From a virus: a DNA stretch of 38,585 nt. The stretch spans positions 1 to 38,585 of the IMG/VR virus record IMGVR_UViG_3300046542_000169; one strand, given 5' to 3'. The notes beneath the pieces were generated by a model. The model did not search any database. It was not told where the DNA came from and saw nothing but the letters and a program-made list of their open reading frames with translations. Below are positions 7,281 to 14,960 of the stretch, piece by piece (position 1 is the stretch's first letter; each line of letters opens with the position of its first letter). Position numbers and translations under genes: made by a program.

Positions 7281-9871
7281 ACGAACTCTTCGCGCAGCTT
7301 GAGCAGAAGAATGGTCTGCCGTCCGGATTGCTTGATGCCGTCTGGTCCGCAGAATCCAGCCGCGGCGAGAACATGCAATCCCCCAAAGGTGCGCAGGGCC
7401 ATTTCCAATTCATGCCGGCGACTGCCGCGCAATATGGGCTGGATGACCCGAACAACTTGCAAAAGTCGGCCGCCGCCGCCGCGCGCATGCTCTCCGACAT
7501 GATGCAGCAGACCGGGAGCGTCCCTGGCGCTCTGGCTGCCTACAACTGGGGAATAGGCAATTTGCAGCGCAAGGGAATGGACGCGGCCCCGGCCGAGACG
7601 CGCAATTACATCCAAAAGGTGACTTCGAACATGTCTCAGCAGCCATCGCAGGATGACCCATGGGTCGCTCTTGGGCAGCAATTCAGCCAGCAGGCCCCAG
7701 CGAAAGCGCCAGCAGCGGATGATGAATGGGGTGCGCTGGCAAAACAGTTCAGTGCTCAGCCTGCCCAACCCGCTGCTGCACAGCAAGGCCCTAACCAAGT
7801 TGCCATGCAGCCATCCGAACAGCCTGTCGTGTCAGCCCAACCAGACCGGCTCAAAGGACGTGGCTGGCTTGAAAAGGGCACGCTCGGCGCAGGCAAGGCT
7901 GTGGCTGACCTGATGGAAGGCGTAGGACTTGGCGGCGTGCTATGGCCTCGCGGCTGGCAACGCGCACCTGGCGCGGATAATGACCTGATGTCCGATCCTG
8001 CGGGAATTGGCGGCAACATTGCAGGGCAGGCCGGCTTGGCGTATTTGGGCGGCCGCGGTCTTCAAGCTGGCGGTGCTGCGCTGCAGTCAGCAGGTGCTGC
8101 GCGGTCTATTATTCCGGGACTTGAAGCCGGCGGTAAGCTCATCCAGGCGGCAGGCAATGCGGTGATCAATCCAGCGACCTACCGACAAGCCGCTGGTGCA
8201 GGCGCCGCCTTTGGCGCGCTGTCTCAGCCTGGGTCACTGATGGATCGCGTGCAGAACTCGATCGTTGGCGGGCTTGGCGGCGCGGCAGGGTTGGCAGTCG
8301 GGCGAGGCGTGGGCAACGTCGCGAGCGGTGTGAAATCTGCACTGACGCCGGCGGCCCCGGTTGAGATGGAGGTAACGGCCAAGCTCGCGCAGAAAGGGAT
8401 CGACTTTGGCGCGCTGCCAAAGGCCGTGAAGGACCAAGTAGTTAATCTCGGCAAGAAGTCGATGGAAGACGTGGACAACCTTGATGCTACCCAGCTCGGG
8501 CGCATGGCCGACTTCAACGCCCTTGGCATCAAACCAACTCGCGGATGGCTGAGCCGTGATCCGAAGCAATGGTGGACTGAGAACACCCTTAATACCGTTG
8601 ATGATCAGATGCAGAAACGCTTCGTTGACGCCAATCGATCGCTGCTGCAAGGCGTTCGCAAAGGTGCCGGTGATGCGACGGACTATGAGCGCGGTCAGGT
8701 TCTGCAAAAGTCCGTGAGTGACTATGACGCTGGCTTGAAGTCCAAGGCGGACAACCTGTATCAGGCCGCACGTAACACCGCAGGCCGGGATATCCCGCTC
8801 GACCCTCACAAGTTCGTCAATGATGCTTCGGTAGAGCTTGATCAACAGATGCTTGGATCAAAACTGCCTGCTGACACCTTGTCGTGGTTCCAGAAGGCAA
8901 CCGAAGGCAAGGAACCGTTTGACATGGGTACAGCCATGCAGCGCCTCCAGGCCCTGAATGGCCGCATTTACAGCACCAGCGACAGGGCTGAAGCTGTGGC
9001 GCTCGGGATCGTGAAAAAGCACCTGATCAACGCGATAGATGGCGGCGAGTCGGCTGCATTCAGCGCCACTCCAGGCATGCGAAGCCCCGGCACGTCTGGC
9101 CAGCCGTTCACCGCAGCGCAGATTGGCGCACCAGCCGGAACGCAGGGCGGCATAGTGCCTTTCCAAGGCGGGATAGGGCCTGCCACTGGAGGCGCAGATC
9201 AGGCGGGTGATCAGGCAGTTCCAGGTATTGCCGAGGCATTCCGATCGGCACGCGCTGCCGCAGCTGATCGGTTCAGGTTTCAGGAGGCTAGCCCGCTGGT
9301 CGAGAAGATCCTCAAGGGCAACTATGCGCCAGAAGATCTGCCCGACATCGTCGGGAAAATGAAGGTAGACCAACTCAAAGGCCTATCCCAGCTTGAGCGT
9401 GAACGTGGTGTGCCAATCATGAGCTCCTTGCAGGACGCGGCCCGGGCCTACATTCGCGACTCTGCAACGCTCCAAGGTGAAACTGGCGGCTCCTTCACCA
9501 TCAACGGTATGCGCAAGGCGCTGGACAAGATCGGTCCTGAGAAAGGCAAGGCGCTATTCGGAAATGATGGATGGGCTGACTATCAGCGAATTTTGCGGGC
9601 TGGTGGCAGCATCATGAATCCTCCCATGAAGCCGGCCGGTTCGACCACTGCGTCGAATGCATTGCGCTTCATCCAGGCGATGCCAAATATACCTGGCGTC
9701 AATGGGCTGCTAAATATGACGGTCACCGCCGCGAGCAAAGCCAAGCAAATGGCTGATGTCGGAACGGCACTCAATCCACCGCTGAACATGGTCATCCCGA
9801 AAAAGCCGCAACCAAGCATGCTGCCAATGCTCATGGCACCGGGATTGCTGGGCCTGACCCAGCAGCAGTGA
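7277..9871 (+). CDS. Large ejection protein with N-terminal lytic transglycosylase domain
   Basis: An 864-residue protein. Residues about 1-115 form an SLT-type domain: catalytic Glu26 in 'VWSAESSRGEN', the 'GAQGHFQFMPATAAQYG' motif, and 'GALAAYNWGIGNL' for the closing AYN-G motif. The rest is long, helical and Ala/Gly/Gln-rich with hydrophobic Gly-rich stretches around residues 235-350. This fusion is the classical layout of podovirus internal proteins (T7 gp16-like): the enzyme opens peptidoglycan while the long helices form the envelope channel. It is the last gene of the ejection block and is followed by a strong terminator. Confidence 0.8.
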   Translation: MNELFAQLEQKNGLPSGLLDAVWSAESSRGENMQSPKGAQGHFQFMPATAAQYGLDDPNNLQKSAAAAARMLSDMMQQTGSVPGALAAYNWGIGNLQRKGMDAAPAETRNYIQKVTSNMSQQPSQDDPWVALGQQFSQQAPAKAPAADDEWGALAKQFSAQPAQPAAAQQGPNQVAMQPSEQPVVSAQPDRLKGRGWLEKGTLGAGKAVADLMEGVGLGGVLWPRGWQRAPGADNDLMSDPAGIGGNIAGQAGLAYLGGRGLQAGGAALQSAGAARSIIPGLEAGGKLIQAAGNAVINPATYRQAAGAGAAFGALSQPGSLMDRVQNSIVGGLGGAAGLAVGRGVGNVASGVKSALTPAAPVEMEVTAKLAQKGIDFGALPKAVKDQVVNLGKKSMEDVDNLDATQLGRMADFNALGIKPTRGWLSRDPKQWWTENTLNTVDDQMQKRFVDANRSLLQGVRKGAGDATDYERGQVLQKSVSDYDAGLKSKADNLYQAARNTAGRDIPLDPHKFVNDASVELDQQMLGSKLPADTLSWFQKATEGKEPFDMGTAMQRLQALNGRIYSTSDRAEAVALGIVKKHLINAIDGGESAAFSATPGMRSPGTSGQPFTAAQIGAPAGTQGGIVPFQGGIGPATGGADQAGDQAVPGIAEAFRSARAAAADRFRFQEASPLVEKILKGNYAPEDLPDIVGKMKVDQLKGLSQLERERGVPIMSSLQDAARAYIRDSATLQGETGGSFTINGMRKALDKIGPEKGKALFGNDGWADYQRILRAGGSIMNPPMKPAGSTTASNALRFIQAMPNIPGVNGLLNMTVTAASKAKQMADVGTALNPPLNMVIPKKPQPSMLPMLMAPGLLGLTQQQ

Positions 9872-9872
9872 G

Positions 9873-10037
9873 CTAGTCCTCGTCAGGATTGATGAGGACC
9901 ATTTTTCTGATCCTGCTGCCCTTTGGAAGGTACTTTTTCGCAAGGAAGGTCAGCCAGTCTTCCAGCTTTACAAGGAACTGGACGCCAGCGAACACGGCGG
10001 ACATCTGAAGCACCTTCAATAAATGCTCGTCAATCAC
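9873..10037 (-). CDS. 54-residue minus-strand gene inside the late operon (moron candidate)
   Basis: A GTG-started frame of 54 codons plus stop, with GGAGGT about six bases upstream of the GTG. The protein begins VIDEHLLKVLQM, has a mildly amphipathic helix ('SAVFAGVQFLVKLEDWLTFL'), a basic patch (AKKYLPKGSRIRK) and an acidic end (INPDED). It opposes every late gene around it and sits between the ejection genes and the tail fibre, the same kind of position as the immI/moron segment of P22. Its 3' end lies within a plus-strand terminator. No promoter was seen. It may be a lysogenic-conversion or exclusion gene, but the function is unknown. Confidence 0.55.
   Translation of the reverse strand: MIDEHLLKVLQMSAVFAGVQFLVKLEDWLTFLAKKYLPKGSRIRKMVLINPDED
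9876..9907 (+). terminator. Rho-independent terminator after the ejection genes
   Basis: Ten-base stem GTCCTCGTCA (9876-9885), loop GGAT, TGATGAGGAC (9890-9899) with one G-U pair, then CATTTTTC. It ends late transcription unless RNA polymerase is modified, presumably by Q. Confidence 0.75.
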
Positions 10038-10047
10038 TTAGACCTCC

Positions 10048-10078
10048 GGGGCTTGATGCCCTCACTCAACTAAGCCCC
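10048..10078 (+). promoter_or_regulatory. Alternative stem competing with the pre-fibre terminator
   Basis: GGGGCTT (10048-10054) can pair with AAGCCCC (10072-10078). The second arm is also the left arm of the terminator at 10075-10091, so only one can form. A third hairpin GGGC-TTGAT-GCCC (10049-10061) competes with the first. The arrangement resembles an attenuator ahead of the tail fibre gene; function is inferred. Confidence 0.35.
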
Positions 10079-10099
10079 GACAAATGCGGGGTTTTTTAT
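10075..10099 (+). terminator. Rho-independent terminator upstream of tail fibre gene
   Basis: CCCCG (10075-10079), seven-base loop, CGGGG (10087-10091), then six T and ATT. It lies only 15 bases before the fibre start codon. Confidence 0.7.
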
Positions 10100-10113
10100 T
10101 GGGATGAAAAACC

Positions 10114-10989
10114 ATGCCGCTTCCTTCTTCGATCAACGACCTATCGCAAACGGCCGGGAGTAACAGCCCGTCTGGATCGGAATCGCCGTCGACCATTGAT
10201 GACTACTTGCGTGTCTACGCATCTTACATCGCCTTGTTGCGCGACACTAAGCTCGCCTTGGCGGGCGGTGTACTGACAGGGCCAATCAATGACGCGACCC
10301 CGCAGACAATTGCCTCGGCGACAACAACTGATATTGGTTCCGCCACGTCAAACGTGGTCTATATCAGCGGCACTACGACCATTACAGGCCTGGGCGTGAT
10401 CGCCGCAGGCGCTCGTCGTACAGTGCGTTTCCTTGCCTCTTTGGTGCTGACCCACAGCGCTACGCTGATCCTGCCGACCATCTCCAATATTACGACTGCA
10501 GGCAATGACTCTGCGGAGTTTTTGAGTCTGGGCGGTGGGACGTGGATCTGCCTGCAATACAACTTGGCAAGTGGCAAACCAGTTGCCTTCGCCTATGACC
10601 GAAATAATGTCATCGGCACAGTCAGCCAGTCCGGAGGCGTACCCACTGGTTCAGCGATGGAAGCTGGCTCCAATGCTAACGGCAATTTCGAAAAATTCGC
10701 CGATGGATCAATGATCTGCACGCGCACGGTGAGTCTTGGCTCTGTCGCCGTAACAGCGGCCAACGGTTCATTGTTCAATGCCCTGGTAGGCAGCTTGAGC
10801 TACCCAGCAACCTTTATTTCTGCGCCCGTTGTGATGATTTCGGTCGTCGCGCCGAGCGGTTCCATGTGGGCGAGTGGTGGGTCGGCGTTCCCGGGCACAA
10901 CAGCAACGCAAGCCTTTCTAATTTTAAGCCCGACGTCTACGACTGCCGCGATCAACATTCAATTTGTCGCAGTCGGGAGGTGGTTCTGA
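10114..10989 (+). CDS. Tail fibre protein
   Basis: A 291-residue protein beginning MPLPSSINDLS. The N-terminal 'TIDDYLRVYASYIALLRD' helix is typical of the virion-binding part of short fibres. The middle is Ala/Thr/Gly-rich with beta repeats, and the C-terminus ('TATQAFLILSPTSTTAAINIQFVAVGRWF') matches the closing strand of receptor-binding fibre tips, where GRW-type ends are common. Two assembly-type genes follow immediately, which is the standard fibre cassette. The fibre would determine host range. Confidence 0.75.
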   Translation: MPLPSSINDLSQTAGSNSPSGSESPSTIDDYLRVYASYIALLRDTKLALAGGVLTGPINDATPQTIASATTTDIGSATSNVVYISGTTTITGLGVIAAGARRTVRFLASLVLTHSATLILPTISNITTAGNDSAEFLSLGGGTWICLQYNLASGKPVAFAYDRNNVIGTVSQSGGVPTGSAMEAGSNANGNFEKFADGSMICTRTVSLGSVAVTAANGSLFNALVGSLSYPATFISAPVVMISVVAPSGSMWASGGSAFPGTTATQAFLILSPTSTTAAINIQFVAVGRWF

Positions 10990-11345
10990 TGCGAATTATT
11001 CTTGAGCCTACGCGCACGGATGATATGTTATCCGTCGTCAAGTTCGGCGATACGCTGGTAGTCAACGGCGAGCCGTTTGATTTCTCACCGATGGGAGAGG
11101 GCGATACGTTGCCGGCCGCAGCCATCAGCAGCATCTGGTTTTCTGGCGACGCGGAGCGTGTAAGCGGTGAGCTGATCATTCGCCTGTTCCTTCCGAATCC
11201 GTGGAATTACAGCCCTGAGCAGGCATTCCCGGTACCACTCCATGATGTGCAGGATGGCCCTGTGACTTTCCCCGCCCCATTGCCAACCCCATTGCCACCG
11301 CCGCAAGAGATACCAGAAGAACCAGCCGCAGAGGTGGAAGCATGA
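10989..11345 (+). CDS. Small protein of the tail fibre cassette
   Basis: A 118-residue protein; the frame is open farther upstream but the ATG at 10989 overlaps the fibre stop (TGATG), so it is chosen. The body is beta-rich ('LSVVKFGDTLVVNGEPFDFS', 'SGELIIRLFLPNP') and the tail is a Pro-rich acidic stretch ('LPTPLPPPQEIPEEPA'). Proteins of this kind accompany fibre genes in pseudomonad phages; the role is probably fibre assembly or fibre-tip association. It overlaps the next gene by four bases. Confidence 0.65.
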   Translation: MRIILEPTRTDDMLSVVKFGDTLVVNGEPFDFSPMGEGDTLPAAAISSIWFSGDAERVSGELIIRLFLPNPWNYSPEQAFPVPLHDVQDGPVTFPAPLPTPLPPPQEIPEEPAAEVEA

Positions 11346-11710
11346 GCAATATCGACTGGAGCAAACTCATCACCAAGGCCATGAAGGACGCAGCGAATGC
11401 TGCTGCCGCGTTGGCCGCCGCCAAGGCCACGCTCGCCAGCCACAACGCTCAGGCTATTTTTCAGATAGCTCGCATTCAGGATCGAGTCGACACGCTCGGC
11501 TACGGAATCGACATTGGCGAGGCGACCGAAGAGGAAGAGGCGGAACAGGCTTCACTGCTGCTCAGTCTCGCGCAATGGAAGGCCTACAAGTTTGCCCTGG
11601 GCAAAGTTACAAAACAGCCAGGATGGTACGCCAATACCATCTGGCCGACTGTTCCAGCGATCCCTGATATTGCGGCAGACCCTGAAGCGATAGCTCCAGA
11701 TGCGGCATAG
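11342..11710 (+). CDS. Tail fibre assembly protein
   Basis: A 122-residue protein. The C-terminal part 'WKAYKFALGKVTKQPGWYAN' followed by 'TIWPTVP' is the signature of tail fibre assembly chaperones (W-x-x-Y ... Q-P-G ... W-P-x-x-P). The N-terminal helical Ala-rich segment is less conserved. These chaperones help the fibre trimerise and are not in the virion. It is translationally coupled to the preceding gene. Confidence 0.75.
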   Translation: MSNIDWSKLITKAMKDAANAAAALAAAKATLASHNAQAIFQIARIQDRVDTLGYGIDIGEATEEEEAEQASLLLSLAQWKAYKFALGKVTKQPGWYANTIWPTVPAIPDIAADPEAIAPDAA

Positions 11711-11729
11711 CGCTTAGCCCCAATCATTT

Positions 11730-11753
11730 GCCCGCCATTGAGCGGGCTTTTTA
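11730..11753 (+). terminator. Rho-independent terminator after fibre cassette
   Basis: GCCCGC (11730-11735), loop CATTGA, GCGGGC (11742-11747), TTTTTATT. Stem type and loop are nearly the same as in the tR'-like terminator at 32323-32349. Confidence 0.8.
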
Positions 11754-11769
11754 TTGCCTGGAGAAACCC

Positions 11770-12351
11770 ATGCTCGACATCTGCAAGGCGATAGGCCAGT
11801 GGTTCTTCCTGCTGGTCACCAACCTGATCCTCGACGTGCTCGGCCTGTTCGTGGTCGCTCTGGCGATCCCGTTTCGGGTTGCTGGGGTCAGTGGTAGCGA
11901 CGGTCGCCCAATCGTCAACCTGCCGCGCTGGGCCTGGCTGTTCGGCAACGACTATGACGGCCTGCTCGGGGATAAGCGCGGCTGGTGGACGGCCAACACT
12001 CCGTTTGGCTGGCCGGTCGACTCGTACTGGTCGATGTGGTGGTGGGCCGCTATACGCAATCCGGTCAACAACATGCGTTTCGTCAAGCTCTGGCAGGCAC
12101 CGGTCAAGGGCAGCACGATCACCTACAAGGGCGATTTCTTCGTTCGCGACAGGCCTGGAAATGCAGGCTGGCAGTTCGTCAAGACCATGAATGGCGGCAA
12201 GTGCTGGTATGGCTTCTACCTGGTTCACCAGTGGAGCGATACCCGGGCCTTTGTGGTCCGCATGGGGTTCAAGGTCCAGCCCGATGACGCCGGGACCGAT
12301 AGCGAACCGCTTGGCATGACGACCAAAATCAACCCGTACAAGGCGATCTGA
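11770..12351 (+). CDS. Trp-rich membrane-anchored protein before the lysis genes, unknown function
   Basis: The ATG at 11770 with GGAGAA upstream is preferred over a TTG at 11728 that lies in the terminator stem. The 193-residue product has one hydrophobic segment near the N-terminus ('WFFLLVTNLILDVLGLFVVA') and a Trp/Tyr-rich remainder ('YWSMWWWAAIRNPVNNMRF', 'KCWYGFYLVHQWSD'). Such proteins are frequent next to lysis genes of pseudomonad phages. The position suggests a membrane or lysis-related role, but no known activity can be assigned. Confidence 0.6.
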   Translation: MLDICKAIGQWFFLLVTNLILDVLGLFVVALAIPFRVAGVSGSDGRPIVNLPRWAWLFGNDYDGLLGDKRGWWTANTPFGWPVDSYWSMWWWAAIRNPVNNMRFVKLWQAPVKGSTITYKGDFFVRDRPGNAGWQFVKTMNGGKCWYGFYLVHQWSDTRAFVVRMGFKVQPDDAGTDSEPLGMTTKINPYKAI

Positions 12352-12352
12352 C

Positions 12353-12832
12353 ATGCGCACCTCCCAAAATGGTATCGCCGTGCTGAAGTACTTCGAAGCC
12401 TGCTCACTGAGCGCGTACCCAGATCCTGCAACAGGTGGCGCGCCATGGACTATCGGCTGGGGGCATACAGGGAAGGAAGTGGTGCCCGGTCTCGTATGGA
12501 CTCAAGCCAAGGCTGACGCGCAGCTTCTCGACGACCTGTCCTCTCGCGAAATGGCGGTGTCGTGCGCTGTCACCACCAAGATCAACCAGGGGCAGTTCGA
12601 TGCGCTGGTCGATTTCGTCTACAACCTAGGGATGGGCAACTTCGAAGGTTCGACACTGCTGCGGCTGATCAATGCCGGCGACATGGATGGGGCGATTGCC
12701 CAGTTTGCGCGGTGGAATCGTGCGGCCGGCAAGCCGATGCGTGGCCTGACCCGTCGGCGGGCCGCAGAAGCTGCGTTGTTTGCCGGGATGACCGGAACCC
12801 AGGCCATTGGTGTAGGAGTGGCGTCAGCATGA
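12353..12832 (+). CDS. Endolysin, T4-type lysozyme (GH24)
   Basis: A 159-residue muramidase. The GH24 catalytic triad is visible: Glu15 in 'LKYFEAC', Asp24 in 'AYPDPATGG', Thr33 in 'PWTIGWGHT'. The later 'INQGQFDALVDFVYNLG' and 'FARWNRAAGKPMRGLTRRR' are the other conserved blocks. There is no signal-arrest-release sequence, so it should need a holin to reach the peptidoglycan. It overlaps the Rz gene by four bases (ATGA). Confidence 0.93.
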   Translation: MRTSQNGIAVLKYFEACSLSAYPDPATGGAPWTIGWGHTGKEVVPGLVWTQAKADAQLLDDLSSREMAVSCAVTTKINQGQFDALVDFVYNLGMGNFEGSTLLRLINAGDMDGAIAQFARWNRAAGKPMRGLTRRRAAEAALFAGMTGTQAIGVGVASA

Positions 12833-13341
12833 GCGCCATCTTGCTGCGACTCCTTCCTTATATAGCTGCGCTGCTGATCGGTGCCATCGGCGCCTGGATG
12901 TGGCAGGCCAACAGCTACACGGCAATCCTTGCCACCAGCGAGGCCAATCATCAGGCAGATCTTGCCACGATCGCCAATGCGGGTGCCGCCCAGGCGCGTC
13001 AGGCGCTCCAAAAGCAGCAGGCCGCCGAGCAAGCGCTCGCCACCCTCGACCAGAAAGCCCAGAAGGAAAAGACCGATGCGCTCGCTGAAAATGACAAGTT
13101 GCGTTCTGCTGTCGCTGTTGGTGCTCGCCGGCTGCGCATCGCGGGAAGTTGTAGTGCCAGTAGCGGGGACGTGCCCGGTACCCCCGGCGCCTCCAGCCTG
13201 GGCAATGCAGGCACCGTCGAACTCTCTGCAGCTTCTGGACGGACTGTTCTCGACGTTCGAGCCGGAATCATCGCCGACCAAGCAGCCCTGAAGGCGCTCC
13301 AGTCATACGTGCTGAACGTGTGCCGACCCGGGGTTAATTAG
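12829..13341 (+). CDS. Rz: Inner-membrane spanin (Rz)
   Basis: The ATG at 12829 overlaps the lysozyme stop. The 170-residue product has an N-terminal membrane anchor ('LLRLLPYIAALLIGAIGAW') and a long Ala/Gln/Lys coiled-coil periplasmic part (about residues 30-95), as in Rz. It pairs with the lipoprotein Rz1 encoded in another frame within this gene; together they fuse inner and outer membranes at lysis. The 3' end overlaps the convergent integrase gene by 39 bases. The C-terminal third is under double coding constraint with Rz1. Confidence 0.85.
   Translation: MSAILLRLLPYIAALLIGAIGAWMWQANSYTAILATSEANHQADLATIANAGAAQARQALQKQQAAEQALATLDQKAQKEKTDALAENDKLRSAVAVGARRLRIAGSCSASSGDVPGTPGASSLGNAGTVELSAASGRTVLDVRAGIIADQAALKALQSYVLNVCRPGVN
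13076..13291 (+). CDS. Rz1: Outer-membrane spanin lipoprotein (Rz1), embedded in Rz
   Basis: A 71-codon frame, offset from and fully nested in Rz. The product starts MRSLKMTSC, then LLSLLVLAGC: a basic start, hydrophobic core and lipobox LAGC with the lipidated Cys at position 20. The mature part is short and Pro-rich ('PVAGTCPVPPAPPAWA'), as in Rz1 proteins. AAGGA upstream of the ATG at 13076 favours this start; the ATG at 13091 is the alternative. Confidence 0.82.
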   Translation: MRSLKMTSCVLLSLLVLAGCASREVVVPVAGTCPVPPAPPAWAMQAPSNSLQLLDGLFSTFEPESSPTKQP

Positions 13342-14496
13342 GTCGGCCCATTCCTGCATCATCCCCCGGCGCTGCTCCAGGTACGCGGCATGGTTGTACA
13401 CGTCGCGGATGACGCTGCTGTCGGCGTGGGCCAGTTGGCGCTCGATCCAGTCGCGGTTGTACCCGCGGCCGTTCATCTCGGTCGAGAATAGGTGCCGGAA
13501 GCCGTGTGGCGACTGTTTGCCGGTGAGCCCGCACGAATCCATGACGTTGTTCGCGTAGTTGGTGCCGATCGGCGCGGTCATGATGTTGCGGTTCCTGAAC
13601 ACGTAGCGCTGGCCGCCAGTGATTGGCAGCATGCTTTTCAGCAGATCCACCGCCTGGCGCGACAACGGTACCGCATGGTCCCTGCGCATTTTCATCTTGG
13701 CAGCCGGGGTCGTCCAGATAGCGGCGTCCAGGTCGATCTCCGACCATTCAGCATGCCGCACTTCGCCCGGGCGCGAGGCGGTGTAGATCATCAGCATCAG
13801 CGCCGTCTTCAGTTGATGGCCAGCCGCGCAGTCCCGGATCGCCGCCATGGTGGTCGGCATCTGGTCAAATGGCAGGAATGGGTGCGGCTTGTGCTGGCCC
13901 ATCTTCTCGGTGACGGCGTGCATCTCGGCGGTGGGGTTCGCATCGATAAGCCCGGTGGCAATCGCATAGCTGAACACCTGACCCATGCGCTGGCGCACTT
14001 TCACGGCCGTGCCCACCGACCCGCGCTTCTCCACGCGCCTTATCAAGCCGATGACGTCGGACCGCTTGAGGCTGTCAATCTGCCGATCGCCAAATACTGG
14101 TAGCACATCCAGCTCCATGGCGTTGCTGATCACCCGGTAGGTGCCCGGTGAAATGCTTCCCTTCCTGAAAGCCAGCCATTCGTCATAGACACGACGGAAT
14201 GTGCGGCCCCCGGCCTCGATCATCTCGGCCTTCTTCTCCCGCCTCGAGTGGCGCGGATCTACTCCGTTCGCCACGTCCTCCCGCGCCTCGTCTCTGTGCG
14301 CGCGCGCTTCCTTAAGGCCCGTTTCAGGGTAAGTCCCGAATGAGATCCGCACCTGCTTGCCGAGCCAGGTGAATCGGAAGTGCCAACTCTTGACCCCGCT
14401 GGCCGCCACATAGAGTGACAGGCCCAGGGCGTCGGGGATGGTGTACGCCTTGTCCTTCGGCTTTGCCTGCTTGGCTGCGGTGTCCGTGAGTGCCAC
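13303..14496 (-). CDS. int: Tyrosine-recombinase integrase
   Basis: A 397-residue integrase of the P4-like type. The frame is open to a TTG at 14526, but the GTG at 14496 gives the usual start MALTDTAAKQAKPKDK and has GAGGAT upstream. The N-terminal arm-binding domain is about residues 1-90 and a SAM-like core domain follows. The catalytic set is visible: Arg in 'TASRPGEVRH', Lys in 'AAKMKMRRDH', 'HGFRH', His in 'QLAHAD', and Tyr in 'NHAAYLEQRR'. It catalyses integration and, with an excisionase, excision. It is transcribed last in the left early operon. Confidence 0.93.
   Translation of the reverse strand: MALTDTAAKQAKPKDKAYTIPDALGLSLYVAASGVKSWHFRFTWLGKQVRISFGTYPETGLKEARAHRDEAREDVANGVDPRHSRREKKAEMIEAGGRTFRRVYDEWLAFRKGSISPGTYRVISNAMELDVLPVFGDRQIDSLKRSDVIGLIRRVEKRGSVGTAVKVRQRMGQVFSYAIATGLIDANPTAEMHAVTEKMGQHKPHPFLPFDQMPTTMAAIRDCAAGHQLKTALMLMIYTASRPGEVRHAEWSEIDLDAAIWTTPAAKMKMRRDHAVPLSRQAVDLLKSMLPITGGQRYVFRNRNIMTAPIGTNYANNVMDSCGLTGKQSPHGFRHLFSTEMNGRGYNRDWIERQLAHADSSVIRDVYNHAAYLEQRRGMMQEWADLINPGSAHVQHV
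13322..13347. terminator. Inverted repeat at the convergent end of Rz and integrase
   Basis: GCCGACC (13322-13328) and GGTCGGC (13341-13347) with a 12-base AT-containing loop, straddling the Rz stop codon. No T run follows in either direction, so any termination would be weak or factor-dependent. Confidence 0.3.
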
Positions 14497-14497
14497 T

Positions 14498-14753
14498 AGT
14501 ACATCCTCGCGCTGGTCATTTTTCAATGTACTGGATGATGTACTAACTCGGCGCTGCTGGGAAGGTTCGCGGTGGTACTCGGTGATACGCTTGATGCGCT
14601 GAAAATGCCGGTTTTAATGGGTTTTTGGTACGGGGAGGTTTTCGGCGGGAGGCTACCGTGGAGGCTTTGAAAATTTCCACGGTATGACCTGTAGGGCTTG
14701 AGTTTAGAGGGTTTTAAGCGGGGAATGGTTTTTGGTGTACTGATCAATGTACT
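14498..14753. repeat. TGTACT repeat cluster and inverted repeat; candidate attP region
   Basis: This mostly non-coding stretch between integrase and the AlpA-like gene has five copies of TGTACT: 14498-14503 (minus), and on the plus strand 14527-14532, 14539-14544, 14736-14741 and 14748-14753. The four plus copies form two pairs with the same 12-bp spacing, about 200 bp apart. Between the pairs lies TACCGTGGA (14654-14662) and its inverse TCCACGGTA (14676-14684). Integrase arm sites around a core would look like this. The attP call is an inference; no tRNA 3' end was recognised. Confidence 0.45.
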
Positions 14754-14959
14754 GATTGATCGTTGCTGGGGGTCAAATCGAGCATCCATTGAGCGATTGC
14801 CGACTGGCGCCAGGCCACCGAGTTGGGGCCTATTCTAACCTGTTTTGGGAAGGTTCCCTCTCGGATGCGACGATAAACCGTGTTCCGGCCCAAGCCGGTG
14901 GTGTGCAGCACCTCGTCGAGGCGCAGGAAACGATCAATGCTTTCGATGGTTGTCTTCAT
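14744..14959 (-). CDS. AlpA-family regulator, probable excisionase
   Basis: A 71-residue winged-helix protein: 'FLRLDEVLHTTGLGRNTVYR' is the helix-turn-helix and 'REGTFPKQVRIGPNSVAWRQ' the wing, ending with 'SAIAQWM' as in AlpA/MerR-like excisionases. It lies directly upstream of integrase in the same direction. Such proteins bend DNA at attachment sites and may regulate int. The stop codon end overlaps the TGTACT repeat cluster. Confidence 0.75.
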   Translation of the reverse strand: MKTTIESIDRFLRLDEVLHTTGLGRNTVYRRIREGTFPKQVRIGPNSVAWRQSAIAQWMLDLTPSNDQSVH

Positions 14960-14960
14960 C

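Noticed and set aside
13492-14103. A 203-codon plus-strand frame opposite integrase
   Set aside because: Antisense to the integrase catalytic domain, His/Arg-rich and without domain similarity.
14523-14789. An 88-codon minus-strand frame between integrase and the AlpA-like gene
   Set aside because: It is Ser/Pro/Lys-rich low-complexity, covers the TGTACT repeats and inverted repeat, and overlaps both flanking genes.
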